Source of the DNA: Pristionchus mayeri
Lineage: Eukaryota; Nematoda; Chromadorea; Rhabditida; Neodiplogasteridae
Length of the DNA stretch: 64,000 nucleotides
Direction: 5' to 3'
Assembly (NCBI GenBank): GCA_036245805.1
Contig: BTRK01000004.1
Span: 46,068,690-46,132,689, forward strand
Part shown: in pieces, positions 23,027 to 34,199 of the stretch
Layout of the letters: each line of letters starts with the position of its first letter
Numbering within the stretch: the stretch's first letter is position 1
The notes under the pieces: generated by a model
What the model saw: the letters and a program-made list of their open reading frames with translations, nothing else
The model's database searches: none
Told to the model about the DNA's origin: nothing
Translations under genes and position numbers: made by a program

Positions 23027-23560
23027 TCACGAGTCAGTGGAGGAAGCCACGAACAATTTTTTTCAAACCCATTTTAAATCGATCAAATTATAATGTTAAG
23101 TTAGTCTTGGGTCAATATTATGAATGAACAAGGTGTCCCAGAGCCGGATTATAGGTACTTCCCGGTTCCAAAACCGGCTATACTACATTTCAGCTCACAG
23201 ATGAGCTACAGGGATGGCACGGTGCGCAAAATGCGCGCAAAAATACGGTGATCAACTTGGCTGTTGACCACTTTTTGATTGGATGCAAACCAAAAAAGTT
23301 CGCGCTGAAAAATCAATTTCTGTTAGAAAGATAAATATATTTTGGAATCATGCAGGTGCGTTGCAGGGAATTTTATTGCAGAATATTAAAGAAGAAGTAT
23401 ACCTACATCTTATATAAAATAATCGTTCAAATCGAATATGGCTCAAATTGCCAATTATACGATCAACGGTTGCTAACTCGAGATGGGTAGCACAATATTT
23501 AGCCTTATTCGAAATGTGTCGGTCAGTCATGATCAGTTTTGTTTATTGTATAGTGTATTT
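23027..23560 (+). repeat. Diverged third copy of the foldback-element arm
   Basis: It begins with TATCACGAGTCAGTGGAGGA as in the left arm at 789. It then follows the arm through GAGCCGGATTA, TTTCAGCTC, GATGAGCTACAG and GGAATTTTATTGCAGAATAT, with many substitutions and indels. No inverted partner is found nearby, so it is a solo arm or an old half-element. Confidence 0.65.
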
Positions 23561-24885
23561 ATAATATCTACACCTAATTCAACTAAAATAATCGCCAAAA
23601 TTTAAATGTTGTCGCTCTATCTAGATAATATCCTCCAAATTGTCCCGGGGAGGTTATGGAATCGGGAACGCACAACTTCACCTGGTCATTCCATTTCTGC
23701 TTTGTTTCTTTTTTCTGTAATAACTGTTCATTCTACCCTGCCCCTCCCTACCCGATGAGGTCTCATGGCAATTCGTTGTGCTATGTATTTCACTAACGGT
23801 ACCCGCACTTCGATATCCAGATTTTTACATTTTAAAAAATTATTAGAATTAAATATTTTGCAAAAATCGGAATAATGGTAGTGAGACTTACCCACTATCC
23901 AAATTTGAAGTTGGTTCCTGAATTGGTTACAGAGTTATCGACAAAAAAGTAGATGCAGCCTACATGCAGCCTTGCTCAACCGGTCGAGTTGGTGCAAAAT
24001 GAAGTTGACCACGATGACCAGCACCCCCGAAAACCCCTTTCCTCAAGTTTGCGAAAAATTGCTGTGCCAGACCTTGTTTGATTCTTACGCTCATATCAAT
24101 TGTACATTTCAAATAATATATGGAAGATTGTCGAATCGGGAACGCATAGATACATTGTGCTGCATGGTCTTGGTTTTGGCCTACTTGGTTGAGATTAGTT
24201 ATAGGTCAGTTTTCTTTCTTCTACAAAAATATAAACAAATATCCCGATTAAGGATGATTTGATCCATCTCTCTACAGAAAACGAGTGTATTAAACCGATT
24301 GACCACTTTCTTCGTCTCGCCCTTCACTCTGCTGCGGTTGAAGATCATCTGTTCACGCGGCTATTTACTAATTCCCACTAGTCAGGAAGATCACTAAAGA
24401 GCGTGTGATACTGTGCCTAAATAAAGATAAGCAAAATATATAAGACATGAATTCAGTCACCCGACGCGCATCGCTTCCAGTCCGCCGGGAGCGTCTCGAT
24501 GACGCCACACACTTTACATTCATGATTGAAGTATATAAGTTGTATCCCGAGTCTCACTAGTGAATTATCTTCAAATTGTATTATGTGTTTGTATAGAAAA
24601 CGTGAATGAGGCAATGTGAGTCTAGATTTTTGACTCGATACTGCAGATCCACCCGAAACCAAGGGGGTTAAGAAATGTTGGTAGTGACTGGTAATCACGA
24701 ATAAATTCCCCGATCACAACACGGAGGATATCCTAGCAACAGGCCAAAGGAAAACATCTTGCATTGCGATCGAATTATAACTCTTTTTTAAATGTGGAAA
24801 TTTCACCCGGCACTCGTGCGGTCCACGTATTGATGACCTGGTTGGAAGTTGGCACGAAGCAATGGAATCTTCGGTCGCAGTCAAT
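23561..24885. other. Intergenic sequence without a supported gene
   Basis: A/T-rich. A near repeat of AATCGGGAACGCA occurs at about 23661 and 24134. A GC-richer patch at 24453-24530 is open on the minus strand and contains CKVC and WKRC. It could be an exon remnant, but no splice partners are visible. Confidence 0.35.
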
Positions 24886-26155
24886 CAAAAATCAATCAAA
24901 TTTATTCAAGCATCAGGTCACGGGCCTGTTGAATCATGCAATCGTTCCACTTATCGGGGTATCTTCTGCTTTTGTCGGCCCAGTTAACTCCCAAGTGGCG
25001 CACAAGTTCGTCTCGCCACCTCATTTTGGGCCTTCCGATCGGTCTTTCTCTGTCCCAAGGTGTCCATTGAGCAAATCGCTGCGTCCATCTTTCATCATTA
25101 AACAAAGCTATCCTTCTCGCCCATTTCCATTTCCTCTGCATTGCTCTTACTCGAACATCTTGAAGGGGCACTTTGTTTGAGAGCCAGTCATTGGTTTTTC
25201 TGTCCATCCTCGTTACGTTTGCCATTTTTCTCATCATCGAGCGTTGAGCTACTATCAACCTTGATCTTATTTTCTTCGTAGTGCTCCATACTTCACAGCC
25301 GTACAAGAGCGCAGGTTCAATACACATTCGATAGACTCTTGCTTTTAGTCCCATTGCAACGCATTTGTTTGTAAGAAAATCGTGAAAACGGTTTAACGCT
25401 TTCCAACCGCTTCCGATCCTCCTGTTTATTTCTAGCAGAAGAATATTGTCGAATGATAAGCGGACGCCAAGGTAAATGAAACTGTTCACGTAAATCAATT
25501 GATCTTGATCTATGAACAATGGCGTTTGATTTCTATTTGACATGGCGATAGTTTTCTTCTTATTGATCGTTAATCCGACTTTTGCACTTTCCTTCACTAG
25601 TTCATCCATCATTCGCGATATTTCTTTTGGGTTGTGGGAAATTAAAACAATATCGTCTGCATACCGTAAGTGGTTCATTTTCTTTCCATCTATGCTGATT
25701 CCATAATTCGACCAGTCAAGTTCACGGAAGACACTCTCCAATACACAATTGAATAAGTGTGGGGATAGGGGGTCTCCTTAACGGACACCTCTGCCCACTT
25801 CGATTGGAACTTTGCTTCTTCCTACTTTCACGAAAACTTCAGCACGATCATATACATCTCTCATTGTATTGACGATTTTTGAATGAACACCTTGTTGACA
25901 AAGGGCACTCCACACGCCACTAAACTCCACAGAATGTCTATAAAGACGAGATAGAGCGGGAAGTCGTATTCAGTGGAGCGACAGATCAATTCGTTGAGTG
26001 CGAATATGTGATCTGTCGTGGTATAGTTCTTGCGAAAGCCTGCTTGTTCTGGTGGCTGATTTTGTGACAGTGTACGTTCGGTCGCAGTATTAAACAAAAT
26101 TGAAAGAAAACGATTCAGTATTGTTCCGTTGCCTGCTCCTGTCTACATATTATTC
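24886..26155 (-). mobile_element. RTE-type non-LTR retrotransposon A, 5'-truncated
   Basis: It contains only the reverse transcriptase and downstream region. The 3' side at 24878-24900 has AATC-rich short repeats, matching the simple-sequence tails of RTE elements. No endonuclease is present; the 5' end is lost near 26155. The protein is described in the next entry. Confidence 0.8.
24902..26140 (-). pseudogene. RTE-type reverse transcriptase A (interrupted)
   Basis: The visible order is QPPEQAGFRK, DHIFAL, PLYLVFID, GVHSKIV, the GVR-GDPLSP motif, YADDIVLIS (catalytic), then the RTE-type C terminus with YGCEVW, RAMQRKWKWARR and GRPKMRWRDELVRHLG. Three lesions are clear. The 5' end is missing. 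About 16 bases are deleted between FID and SVEFSG, which removes the conserved KAFD motif and shifts the frame. An in-frame TAA (25778-25780) replaces the Gln of GVRQGD. The 279-codon frame after that stop is intact. Family usage of the catalytic YADD is kept. Confidence 0.85.
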
Positions 26156-28007
26156 CCGCTCTTGTTATTGCAAATCTTTCCATCGAGTCTTTCAGGCTAT
26201 GACAGGAGACGGGAGGAGCGAAGTGAGCTGCTGATTCTCACCGTTTAGCACGTTCTATAGTCTGCTAGATGAGTGATCTTCGGGGAACGAAGATATGGCC
26301 AATTTGCAAAATTTTACGGGTGTTTTCAAATAATTTTTCGCATAGATTGCGAAATGCGTTCAAAATATTTGAGGGTGGATTCCGCGCAACAGTAGTTGCA
26401 CTTCCTCCACAGAAAGTGCGGTACGCTAGAAAAAAATCGCTGGACCCTTCATTTATTTTTTCCGACCTTACAATCGAAGAATACACACTGATATCATCGT
26501 TTCGAAATGATATCCACTTACAGCACAGTGCTATATTTTCGTTTGGTTTACCTACCGATCAATACCAAGAATGAATCAATATCTCATCATTGAAGAAAGT
26601 TACGACAGTTTGAAATTTGCGGTCAACTTTTGTCCGGTACTGTACAAATACAAAATACGTGGTGTTTTTGGAGAAGGAGAGTGCGACTAGCCATTGTCCC
26701 TTTTCTATATGCAATAGAGAGATATGTTGGATAAAATGTCAAGAGCAAATCAATTCGAACGGATTTGCGAAGTTCGAGGGTGCAGCAGCTGACCCGGCAT
26801 TTGCTTGTTCCGCATTTTGATGACCTATTTTAGGATGTGCATACGTCAATAGTTCGCCGTTGATATCTCACAAAATCAAAATACAACCTCACTGCGACGC
26901 CTTATGGTTTCTTATTCACATGGCAACCCGCTTATCTTTCATTTGATGTTATCATTGACTACAGTGACTGTCGGATGAAGTGTGATAGAAGGAACGAGGT
27001 GAGCACCGCTGTCTCACTGCCTCCGTTTTCCACACTCTAGTTGGGTTGACTATGGGTGGCTTCGCAACAAATGACTCTCCTTCCAAGTTTCACTATGATT
27101 TATATTTTCTACTGACTAGCCCATTCACACTGAAGTTCAAAAATTCTTGTCTTCAAGTGAAACTGAAACGTCAATGAAACAAGTGATTTTTTCAAAGACA
27201 TTTGTTTTCTACAGTTTGCTATTGTAAACAATTTAAATGAGATATTGTAATTCTATGCACTCGTTAATACCTTTCTCGCTCTTGCAGAAATCTGCATTGA
27301 GTATACGTGTCATCTCATGGTGACAGGAAGAATTAGGTGAGCATCTCATACACTCTTTCACTTTTCCTATCTTGGCGGATAGAGAAATGGGGCGTGTTAT
27401 TCAAGAATTATGTAGAAATGAGACATAATAAAGAGAGAGATTATTTGATTGAACAAAAACGTCGGCTTGATCGTATCTCGCGCATGAATAGCTCAAATAT
27501 AACGAAGGCGAAACAGAAAAGTGCAAGGAATTGTTATACAATTTAAATTTTGTTTGGGTTCGAATGGAGTAAAGAAGCATTCATTCGCGCAGCTTTACTA
27601 AATTTTAGTGATAATTTGTATTTTTGTTTTGTTACAAAATGTCCATCCAATAACTAGTGCTCGGATACATTTGCGCCTTCATAATTACCATGAAACATCG
27701 ATGGAGCGACGAGAGTTCAACACTTCGAATTGTTTCAGAGCAATTTTTTAACCATCTTTGCTCATATTGCTACTGCGCATTTGTTCCCTAACTGCTTGTG
27801 AAGTTACAGCCCTAGTTTACTGTGTATGTTGTACATGCTCGTAACAAGTGAGAATTGCTTGAGAGATGTGAACGATTTTCAAATAAAAGTAATTTTATGT
27901 ATTGAAACGCAGCAACGTTTCAGATTTTTTTAGTATCGAGATGGAGGGTCGTCTGGAAGCGACGCCATGAACCTCGGGTGAAATATTCCCTTTCCGACTA
28001 TAGCTTT
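26156..28007. other. Intergenic sequence, no supported gene
   Basis: Several 60-100-residue frames are present, none with a domain or consistent splice sites. The stretch around 26785-26830 (GCTGACCCGGCA(T/C)TTGCT) is related to 31622-31670, with a shorter match near 47318. These indicate a dispersed repeat family of unknown type. Confidence 0.4.
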
Positions 28008-28019
28008 ACTTGTGACTAG

Positions 28020-29364
28020 AGTGCTGAAAGGAAGAGTGAAAGGAAGACTCTGCCGCTCGCGCGCGGCGAGAAATGAAAATGAGGAAGAGAAAGGGACAAA
28101 GTGCAAACTCTTGCGCAAGAGTGAGGGGGAGTGGGGGCTCTTGCGCAAGAGTTGGCGCTGTAAAACACCGTTTTTGACGCTTTTCGATTGGAGTTCTTAT
28201 ATAGTTAGCTATCCATTTGCATAGCAATTCCACTTCACTTTACCTACTCTGATTTACAAAGGGGAGGAGTGCAATAGACTGGGTTTGAGAGTTGTTTTTA
28301 AGGAATTTTCGCTCTCTTCTATCTTCGCATACGTCATCTTTACTTTTTTATGCAATAGCACGGTGGAGCCACCATGCCACATCGCTACTGTAGCCTTTTG
28401 GGACGCCATCTCCATGTTCAAGAAGAAAAAATGTTAGCTGCTTTCAAAATGGTCGGAAAGTCGGACCGTTCGACTGATTCACGCACACTTGTGTTTGTGT
28501 AGCAATTCCTGGTAAGTAAAATCCGTTAGCCCCTAGATTTCTACTATCACGTTAATGAAGGGTTGTACACTAACATGACGGTGAACTTACTGGTAACGCA
28601 CCAACTAGAGATCAAAACTAGAGGATCAACCAGATAATTTTTTCCATGAAACTTTGGATCATACTGTAGTTATCGTACAAAATGGTACTGTGGATATCGA
28701 TCGCCTGTTAAGATCGATTAATAAGTCTTGCATTGGCCTAATGATTGAGGATGGTACACCAGTCCCGAAGGCAATATCGTTCAGGTAACGAAAGATGGTC
28801 CAAAACCCCCTCAACTAGTGGTCAGTCCGTTCGCCCTACTTTTCACCTTGTGCCCGACGTTGTGCCCGCCTTAGCCCCTTCTAACTGGATGAATGAAATC
28901 TGAGACTAATGGTCGAACTCCGCGTGAATCAGTTGAACGGTCCGTATTTAAGACAATTTTGAACTTTTTTCACCTTTTTTTCACCCTGGAGATGACGTCC
29001 CAAAAAGCTACAGTAGCGATGTGGCATGGCGGCTCAACCGTTCTATTGCATAAAAAGTAAAGATGACGTATGCCAATGCAGAAGAGAGCGAAACCTCCTT
29101 TAAACCACTCTCAAACCCAGTCTTTTGCACTCCTCCCCTTTGTAATTCGGAGTAGGCAAAGTGAAGTGGAATGGATATGCAAATGGATAACTAATTACAT
29201 AAGAACTCCGATCGAAACGCGTCAAAATCGGTGTTTTACAGCGCCAACTCTTGCGCAAGAGCCCCCACTCTCTCTCGCTCTTGCGCAAGAGTTTGCACTT
29301 TTGCATTTCTCTCCCTCTCATTTCTCGCACACCGCGCGCTCTGCCCTCTTCCTTTCAGCACTCT
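28020..29364. mobile_element. Foldback element with CTCTTGCGCAAGAG palindromes
   Basis: The ends AGTGCTGAAAGG and CCTTTCAGCACT open inverted arms of about 400-480 bases (28020-28500 against 28905-29364). The arms pair well up to about 28413 and more loosely further in, for example CGGACCGTTC against GAACGGTCCG. The 12-base sequence ACTTGTGACTAG directly precedes the left arm and recurs just after the right arm, as expected of a target-site duplication. Each arm contains two copies of the perfect palindrome CTCTTGCGCAAGAG. No transposase is present in the loop. Confidence 0.85.
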
Positions 29365-29376
29365 ACTTGTGACTAG

Positions 29377-30453
29377 ACTTCAAATTTAGCTCGATATCAC
29401 TAACAGCGCTACGTTTCCACTGACCTCCACTAAAATGTGAGAGAATAGTTACCTGACTATTATTGTTGACAATCCGAGTCAATATTACGAGATCTGTGCA
29501 TGATCCATGAATTGCGGAATTACGAGAGGAGTAGTTGTCTCACAACCATGTCTAGAATTGCCACCCTACTAACTACTGCGACTATCGTTTTCATCGGGAA
29601 GAGCGGAATTTTCCCGATGATGATGATATGATATTCTCCAGTAATTACCACAATTCCAGTTCTTCTACTCAAGTTTATGTTGAGACGCGAAACAGACAGG
29701 GGAAGACGCCACAGCGTTCTGACCCCCATTGTTCTCTCCAGATAAGGGTAGACAAAGGGATTAATATTTTGAATTTTCCCGCGAAAACCCAAACTGCAAA
29801 TAGGCTGTTTGAAAGATCTTCAATATTTGAAAATCCTTTGAAACATAAAACAATGGCCCCAATTTGATCACTCTGAGCACTTTTGCGTCTCATAGTTTGA
29901 GTGAAACACAAATCAGCCTGGTCAGTTCCGTTCACCGAGAGGGCGATAGACGGAGGTAGATTTTATGTTTCAGAAGGATTTCAAATACACTGATTGCAGT
30001 TCGACTCAGCTCCCTTTTCTTATCGTAAATTAAAGTCAATTCTCGATTGTACTTTTTCCCTACGTTTGGCGTCCAAGTAGGATTTTTGTAGTAATAAATC
30101 GTTCCACCTATTTGGTTTTCTTTTTTTCTCCTATTTTCTGCCTATTTATAGTTCGATTACGTTTCCTTTTCGTCCTATATTTTAGTGCGTTTATCAATGT
30201 CTAATTTACCTCGTTTAGAACGTAATAAAGAACGGCTCAACCCATAAACTTAACTTGCGAGTTTGTCCACAAGGGAAGACCGGGATTTACTACACTCAAT
30301 CGGGGAACTGATTGACAGCACGGCTCTGGAGGAAGGAACTTTGTGTTTCACCGTTTTGCCGTGCTTTCAAAATAAATGAAAAATGTAGACAATAGTTCCT
30401 TCACCTTTTTCATCTCTAATATTTGTTCTCTAACGATTTAATCGCGCGACAGT
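29377..30453. other. Intergenic sequence, no supported gene
   Basis: Only overlapping short frames in several directions are seen (29520-29935). I find no domain, repeat or RNA gene. Confidence 0.4.
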
Positions 30454-30705
30454 ATGGATGGAAGCATGTATGTATCCCTACGACACGCGTTAATAATACT
30501 ATTTTTATCGCTCGTGACGGGGATTAAATTAACAAATAGTAAGGATTATACAGGGAAAAGATTCATCACAAAAACATATTACGATGCCGAAAGAACGACT
30601 AAGGAACTATTGAAAAGAAAAATCGGCATTTTTTTAAATGTAATTGAAGACAATTCAGAAATTAGGAGTACTAATGATGGAGTCATCGAGACGATTTCAA
30701 TGTGA
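30454..30705 (+). CDS. Possible small secreted protein, 83 aa
   Basis: A single open frame that begins with a short polar segment and then a hydrophobic run (ALIILFLSLVTGI) of the type seen in signal peptides. The rest is a charged, lysine-rich chain with KR and KRK pairs that could be processing sites. A GCGACAG acceptor-like sequence lies three bases upstream of the ATG and would allow trans-splicing. No cysteines occur and I recognise no family. It converges on the next gene. A chance frame cannot be excluded. Confidence 0.35.
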   Translation: MDGSMYVSLRHALIILFLSLVTGIKLTNSKDYTGKRFITKTYYDAERTTKELLKRKIGIFLNVIEDNSEIRSTNDGVIETISM

Positions 30706-30822
30706 TGTTAACGTGAAATCTCAATGTTGAGTAAGTATCGACTGTCCAAGTGGAACAGGTATTAAGAACCCCCTGCGTTGTACGTAATGAATTCAGAATT
30801 CACAGATTTAAACTTCGAAATA

Positions 30823-30828
30823 TTTATT
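30823..30828 (-). terminator. Poly(A) signal AATAAA of the minus-strand gene
   Basis: AATAAA on the minus strand lies 43 bases after the stop codon of the two-exon small gene. It is the standard hexamer at a typical nematode distance. Confidence 0.5.
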
Positions 30829-30870
30829 GCTCTGCATAAATTCAAGACGTGAAAATGAGACTTCACTGCT

Positions 30871-31174
30871 TCACCACGCACGGTAGGTGATCTGAAAATA
30901 TTCAAATATTTGTGTTTTAAATATATTCGTAATTCAAATTCCAGATATAAAACTATTCTTCACTCACCACCATTCCCTTCACGTTCACTCCCCCATCTGG
31001 CTTGATTTGTGGCACCGGTGAAGGTGTGGTTGGTGACGATACCAGTGCTCCTAGGAGAGAGTATACTACAGAGTCGTCCAGAAGTAGGAAAGCTACGAAA
31101 ATATAGCTGATTTTGATTTTTTGGGTTTCAGAATGATGACGTATTAGCCAGGAAGGTTGAGGGGGTGGTTCCAT
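30871..31174 (-). CDS. Possible small membrane protein, two exons, 75 aa
   Basis: The frame from the ATG at 31172-31174 runs to a strong GTGAGT donor (exon ends at 30968). Joining to the ATTTTCAG acceptor (next exon from 30891) keeps frame and adds ITYRAW and a stop at 30871. AATAAA follows 43 bases later. The product starts with a Pro-rich stretch (MEPPPQPSW), then a hydrophobic segment (ISYIFVAFLLL...), then SSPTTPSPVPQIKPDGG. A CTCTCCTAG acceptor at 31051-31060 suggests an alternative in which the visible exon begins at 31050 and belongs to a larger gene. The 3' end is well supported by splice sites plus poly(A) signal; the 5' structure is uncertain. Confidence 0.4.
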
Positions 31175-31219
31175 CTGGTCTTCCAACTTAAATAAGAAGA
31201 AGAAAATAATTTCGTTCAA

Positions 31220-33187
31220 ATTCTTCTGAAAGGACGATTGCTTCTCCTATCAGAATAATAAATGTTCTAGCGATTTACTGTTCAATACTTTCGCCATTCT
31301 GTTCTTATAAAACTATTATCTCAGCTTCTGCATTTCTACTGATGTCGTATTCTCTATAAAACTCGTGACAGGGCATGAAAAAGTTTATATTAATATTTTA
31401 AAAATTTTAATTGTGAATTTTAATAATATTTGGTGTTTTTTCCAGCGCGTCGTAAAGAAGCCGGGGGGGGGGGGTAATATTAAATCCATTGGCTGTAACG
31501 GGTAGGGCAATATCTCATGATTACTCTTTCACATTTACGAGTGTATGATCGAGCAACGGGGTAGGAAAAACTGATGTACACGAATCACTTCCAGCGAATT
31601 GGAAGAGGAAGAAAGTGCGGATGCTGACCCGGCACTTGCTCGCTCCACTATTCGATGATCTATAATATGGTTTGCACACACCAATGAAGCTCCATGCGCC
31701 ATTCAGTATAACAAAATATCGGTGCTCGGATAATGATGGCTAGCTACATAAGAAACGAGGGACCATTTTCAATTACAATCAATAACTAGTTGATCCAATT
31801 GTCTAATGATTTCAGAGTGATATGGTGTTCGCTCTTGCCGAATCTTCATAGCAATGCATAGGCAATGCATATTTTTCCGAGATTATATTGAGACTAATTA
31901 TTTCGATTTCAGCACTCCATTAACTCATTTTCCTCACTTTCACTGATGAATGGCAAAGGGGCACCGAGAGAGGGTAGGAGAAGGCTCTTGCTAAATTAGA
32001 GCTGTGCTAGCGCGATCCTCACTAGTTAATACTAAACGATAAACGATTGTTAGTTAGTCAATCCTAATCTCGTTATCAGGTCATCTCCTCCCACGTGTAC
32101 GTCTTCAACAGGTAATGTTATTATGGGATGCATTAATTATCTGAGTGCGGAGTGGAATGGTGGATTGATAGTAGGATGAATGTGATAGAAGTATGCTTAT
32201 AAATACCGGAAGTACCGTCCGTTCATTGAAATGTTTCGCTTTCTGTTTCTTTTGTGAATGCGCTGTGACGAGAAACTACCAAGTGCGTTGATTTTTTATG
32301 CGTCTCAATATTTCATTGGCTACTTAAATAATTAATCTGATTAATGTGGTAATTGTCATCTCGCATAAAGTAGTCGTCTGTCTCTACTCGTTGTTCTCTC
32401 GTCTCCATAACCGACGAGAGAATGCGCGGAATTGAAAGAGCAAGATTATTGCTACATTGACCTGATTCTATCATGGTGACTTGATGTGTCATAAGTATTA
32501 TATAGATTCGCGCATAACACGTTGATCAATCATTATCCGATTTTAGGTATAAACAAAATGTTCATAAACATCGTTTTATAATTGCTAGAAATTCCCGGTT
32601 AAGGTTGTTATTTTTCGATATTGAACTAGCGGTCTCGCCGGTGATCCAAAGGTCAATAATTGAAACCTAATCCGGTGGAGAGCAGTGCGGGAATAAGAGT
32701 TTAGACCTTGTGACAAGGTTTTCACATCGTTTCTGGAGAACGGTTAAATTTAACGTATTGGACCACTGGGTCATCATTGTAGAGCACATCGAGAGCTACC
32801 TTCTGATACTACTAGTGTGTTAATTTGCATAAATTAAAGGGGAGATATTATCCGAGACGTGTTTTCATCCAAAAATTAGAACAAGTCCATCCCACTGATT
32901 GGCGGTATCGTACTCCAAATGATAGGAGAAACGAACTATACCTCAATTCCGGGGTGGGGAATCCGAATCAAAGATAAACATCGAGAGTTTTTCACTATGG
33001 AAGGTCGATCAGGATCGGTAAATTAGTTTTTGGAGCAAAACAATATGAAGACGGAATTTCTGCGCTTAGGCTTGCGTGACTTATTTGTAGATCACACCAA
33101 TGCGCATCGATTGGAATAAAATGCGGTCGCTGTAGGTCGAAAATGCTACCCTCAACCAGTCAGAGGCTATTTTCATCCGTCAATGAA
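31220..33187. other. Intergenic sequence with a 12-base G tract
   Basis: No gene is supported. A pure G12 run lies at 31463-31474. 31622-31670 matches the dispersed repeat at about 26785. The sequence is otherwise A/T-rich and unique as far as visible. Confidence 0.4.
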
Positions 33188-33189
33188 CA

Positions 33190-33309
33190 CCCATTCCAGT
33201 ACACAAAGCCTCACCACTTGATCGCCCATTCCAGTACACAAAGCCTCACCACTTGATTGACTTGATTGACTCGCCCATTCCAGTACACAAAGCCTCACCA
33301 CTTGATTGA
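33190..33309. repeat. Three-copy tandem repeat
   Basis: The core CCCATTCCAGTACACAAAGC followed by CTCACCACTTGAT occurs three times, separated by different numbers of TTGACT(CG) units. The unequal spacers suggest slippage within a TTGACT microrepeat. Confidence 0.9.
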
Positions 33310-33889
33310 CTCTCTCGCACAGTGAAGAACTAGGCGATTCCACATGATGCAATATAGTTCTGCCCAACATTCACACTCTCTCTTACATATAGAGATGAGT
33401 TACTTCAATAATCGGAAGTCAATTATGAAAATTGGAATTTTCGATACATAATCAGGAGATCTGTGCTTCACTGTTTCCATTAGTTCTCGTGGACGAGTTG
33501 ACGGGTAATGTGTCGTCTGATTCATGTCCGAAAGTTAATGTGCATGATATATATCATCGCTCTACGGACAGAAAGGCTGTAAAATTGAATGAGCGTTCAC
33601 TTCTTATCCTTCATCATATCATGCAGCCGGCGATTAATATCACACGTGTCGCGGAAGAATCGAATAAAATAGGAGGGAGGGTGGCACATTTTTGACCCAT
33701 GGCTTTATGTAGAGTTTTGGATAGTCCTTAGGGTCCCTCACGACATAGTTTCGAGCTTTGTTCAACATTATCGATTTTAAAGATTAGACGCACAGCATCG
33801 TTAAGAGTTAATTTGTTGACAAGCTGAAAACAACGTTTTGTTCCCAGTACGAGATAGAATGATCCTGGACAATTGGTTCATGAATATCT

Positions 33890-34178
33890 GCCCCGTCCCA
33901 ACTTTTTTCGAATCACCCTCGGCCTCACGAGCCTTTCACAACGCTTACGCTGCGGGGGTGAGAGCAAGTTGGGCAGATTTTACAACAGCTATGAGCTACA
34001 TTTCTAAACGATGGGTTGTGAATTCACATATAAATACGTTGGCGTCTTCAAAGGTATGCAAGTAGAAGCCTGCTTAAAACGTTGTAAAAGGCTCGTGAGG
34101 CCTCGGGCAATTCGAAAAAGTTGGGATGGTCTTCGCCCCATCCCAACTTTTTCGAATCACATTCGGCTTCACGAGCCG
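33890..34178. repeat. Inverted plus direct copies of a 40-50-base motif
   Basis: 33894-33943 (CGTCCCAACTTTTTTCGAAT through CACAACG) is inverted at 34079-34128. A third copy in the first orientation begins at 34137. The second and third copies form a tight hairpin around TGGTCTTCGCCCCA. Two ORFs that cross the region are made of the repeat and are not genes. Confidence 0.85.
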
Positions 34179-34199
34179 TTCACCTAACGGCAAACAAAT

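Noticed and set aside
28006..29372. ORFs of 70-100 residues across 28.0-29.4 kb
   Set aside because: They map to the inverted arms of the foldback element and mirror each other.
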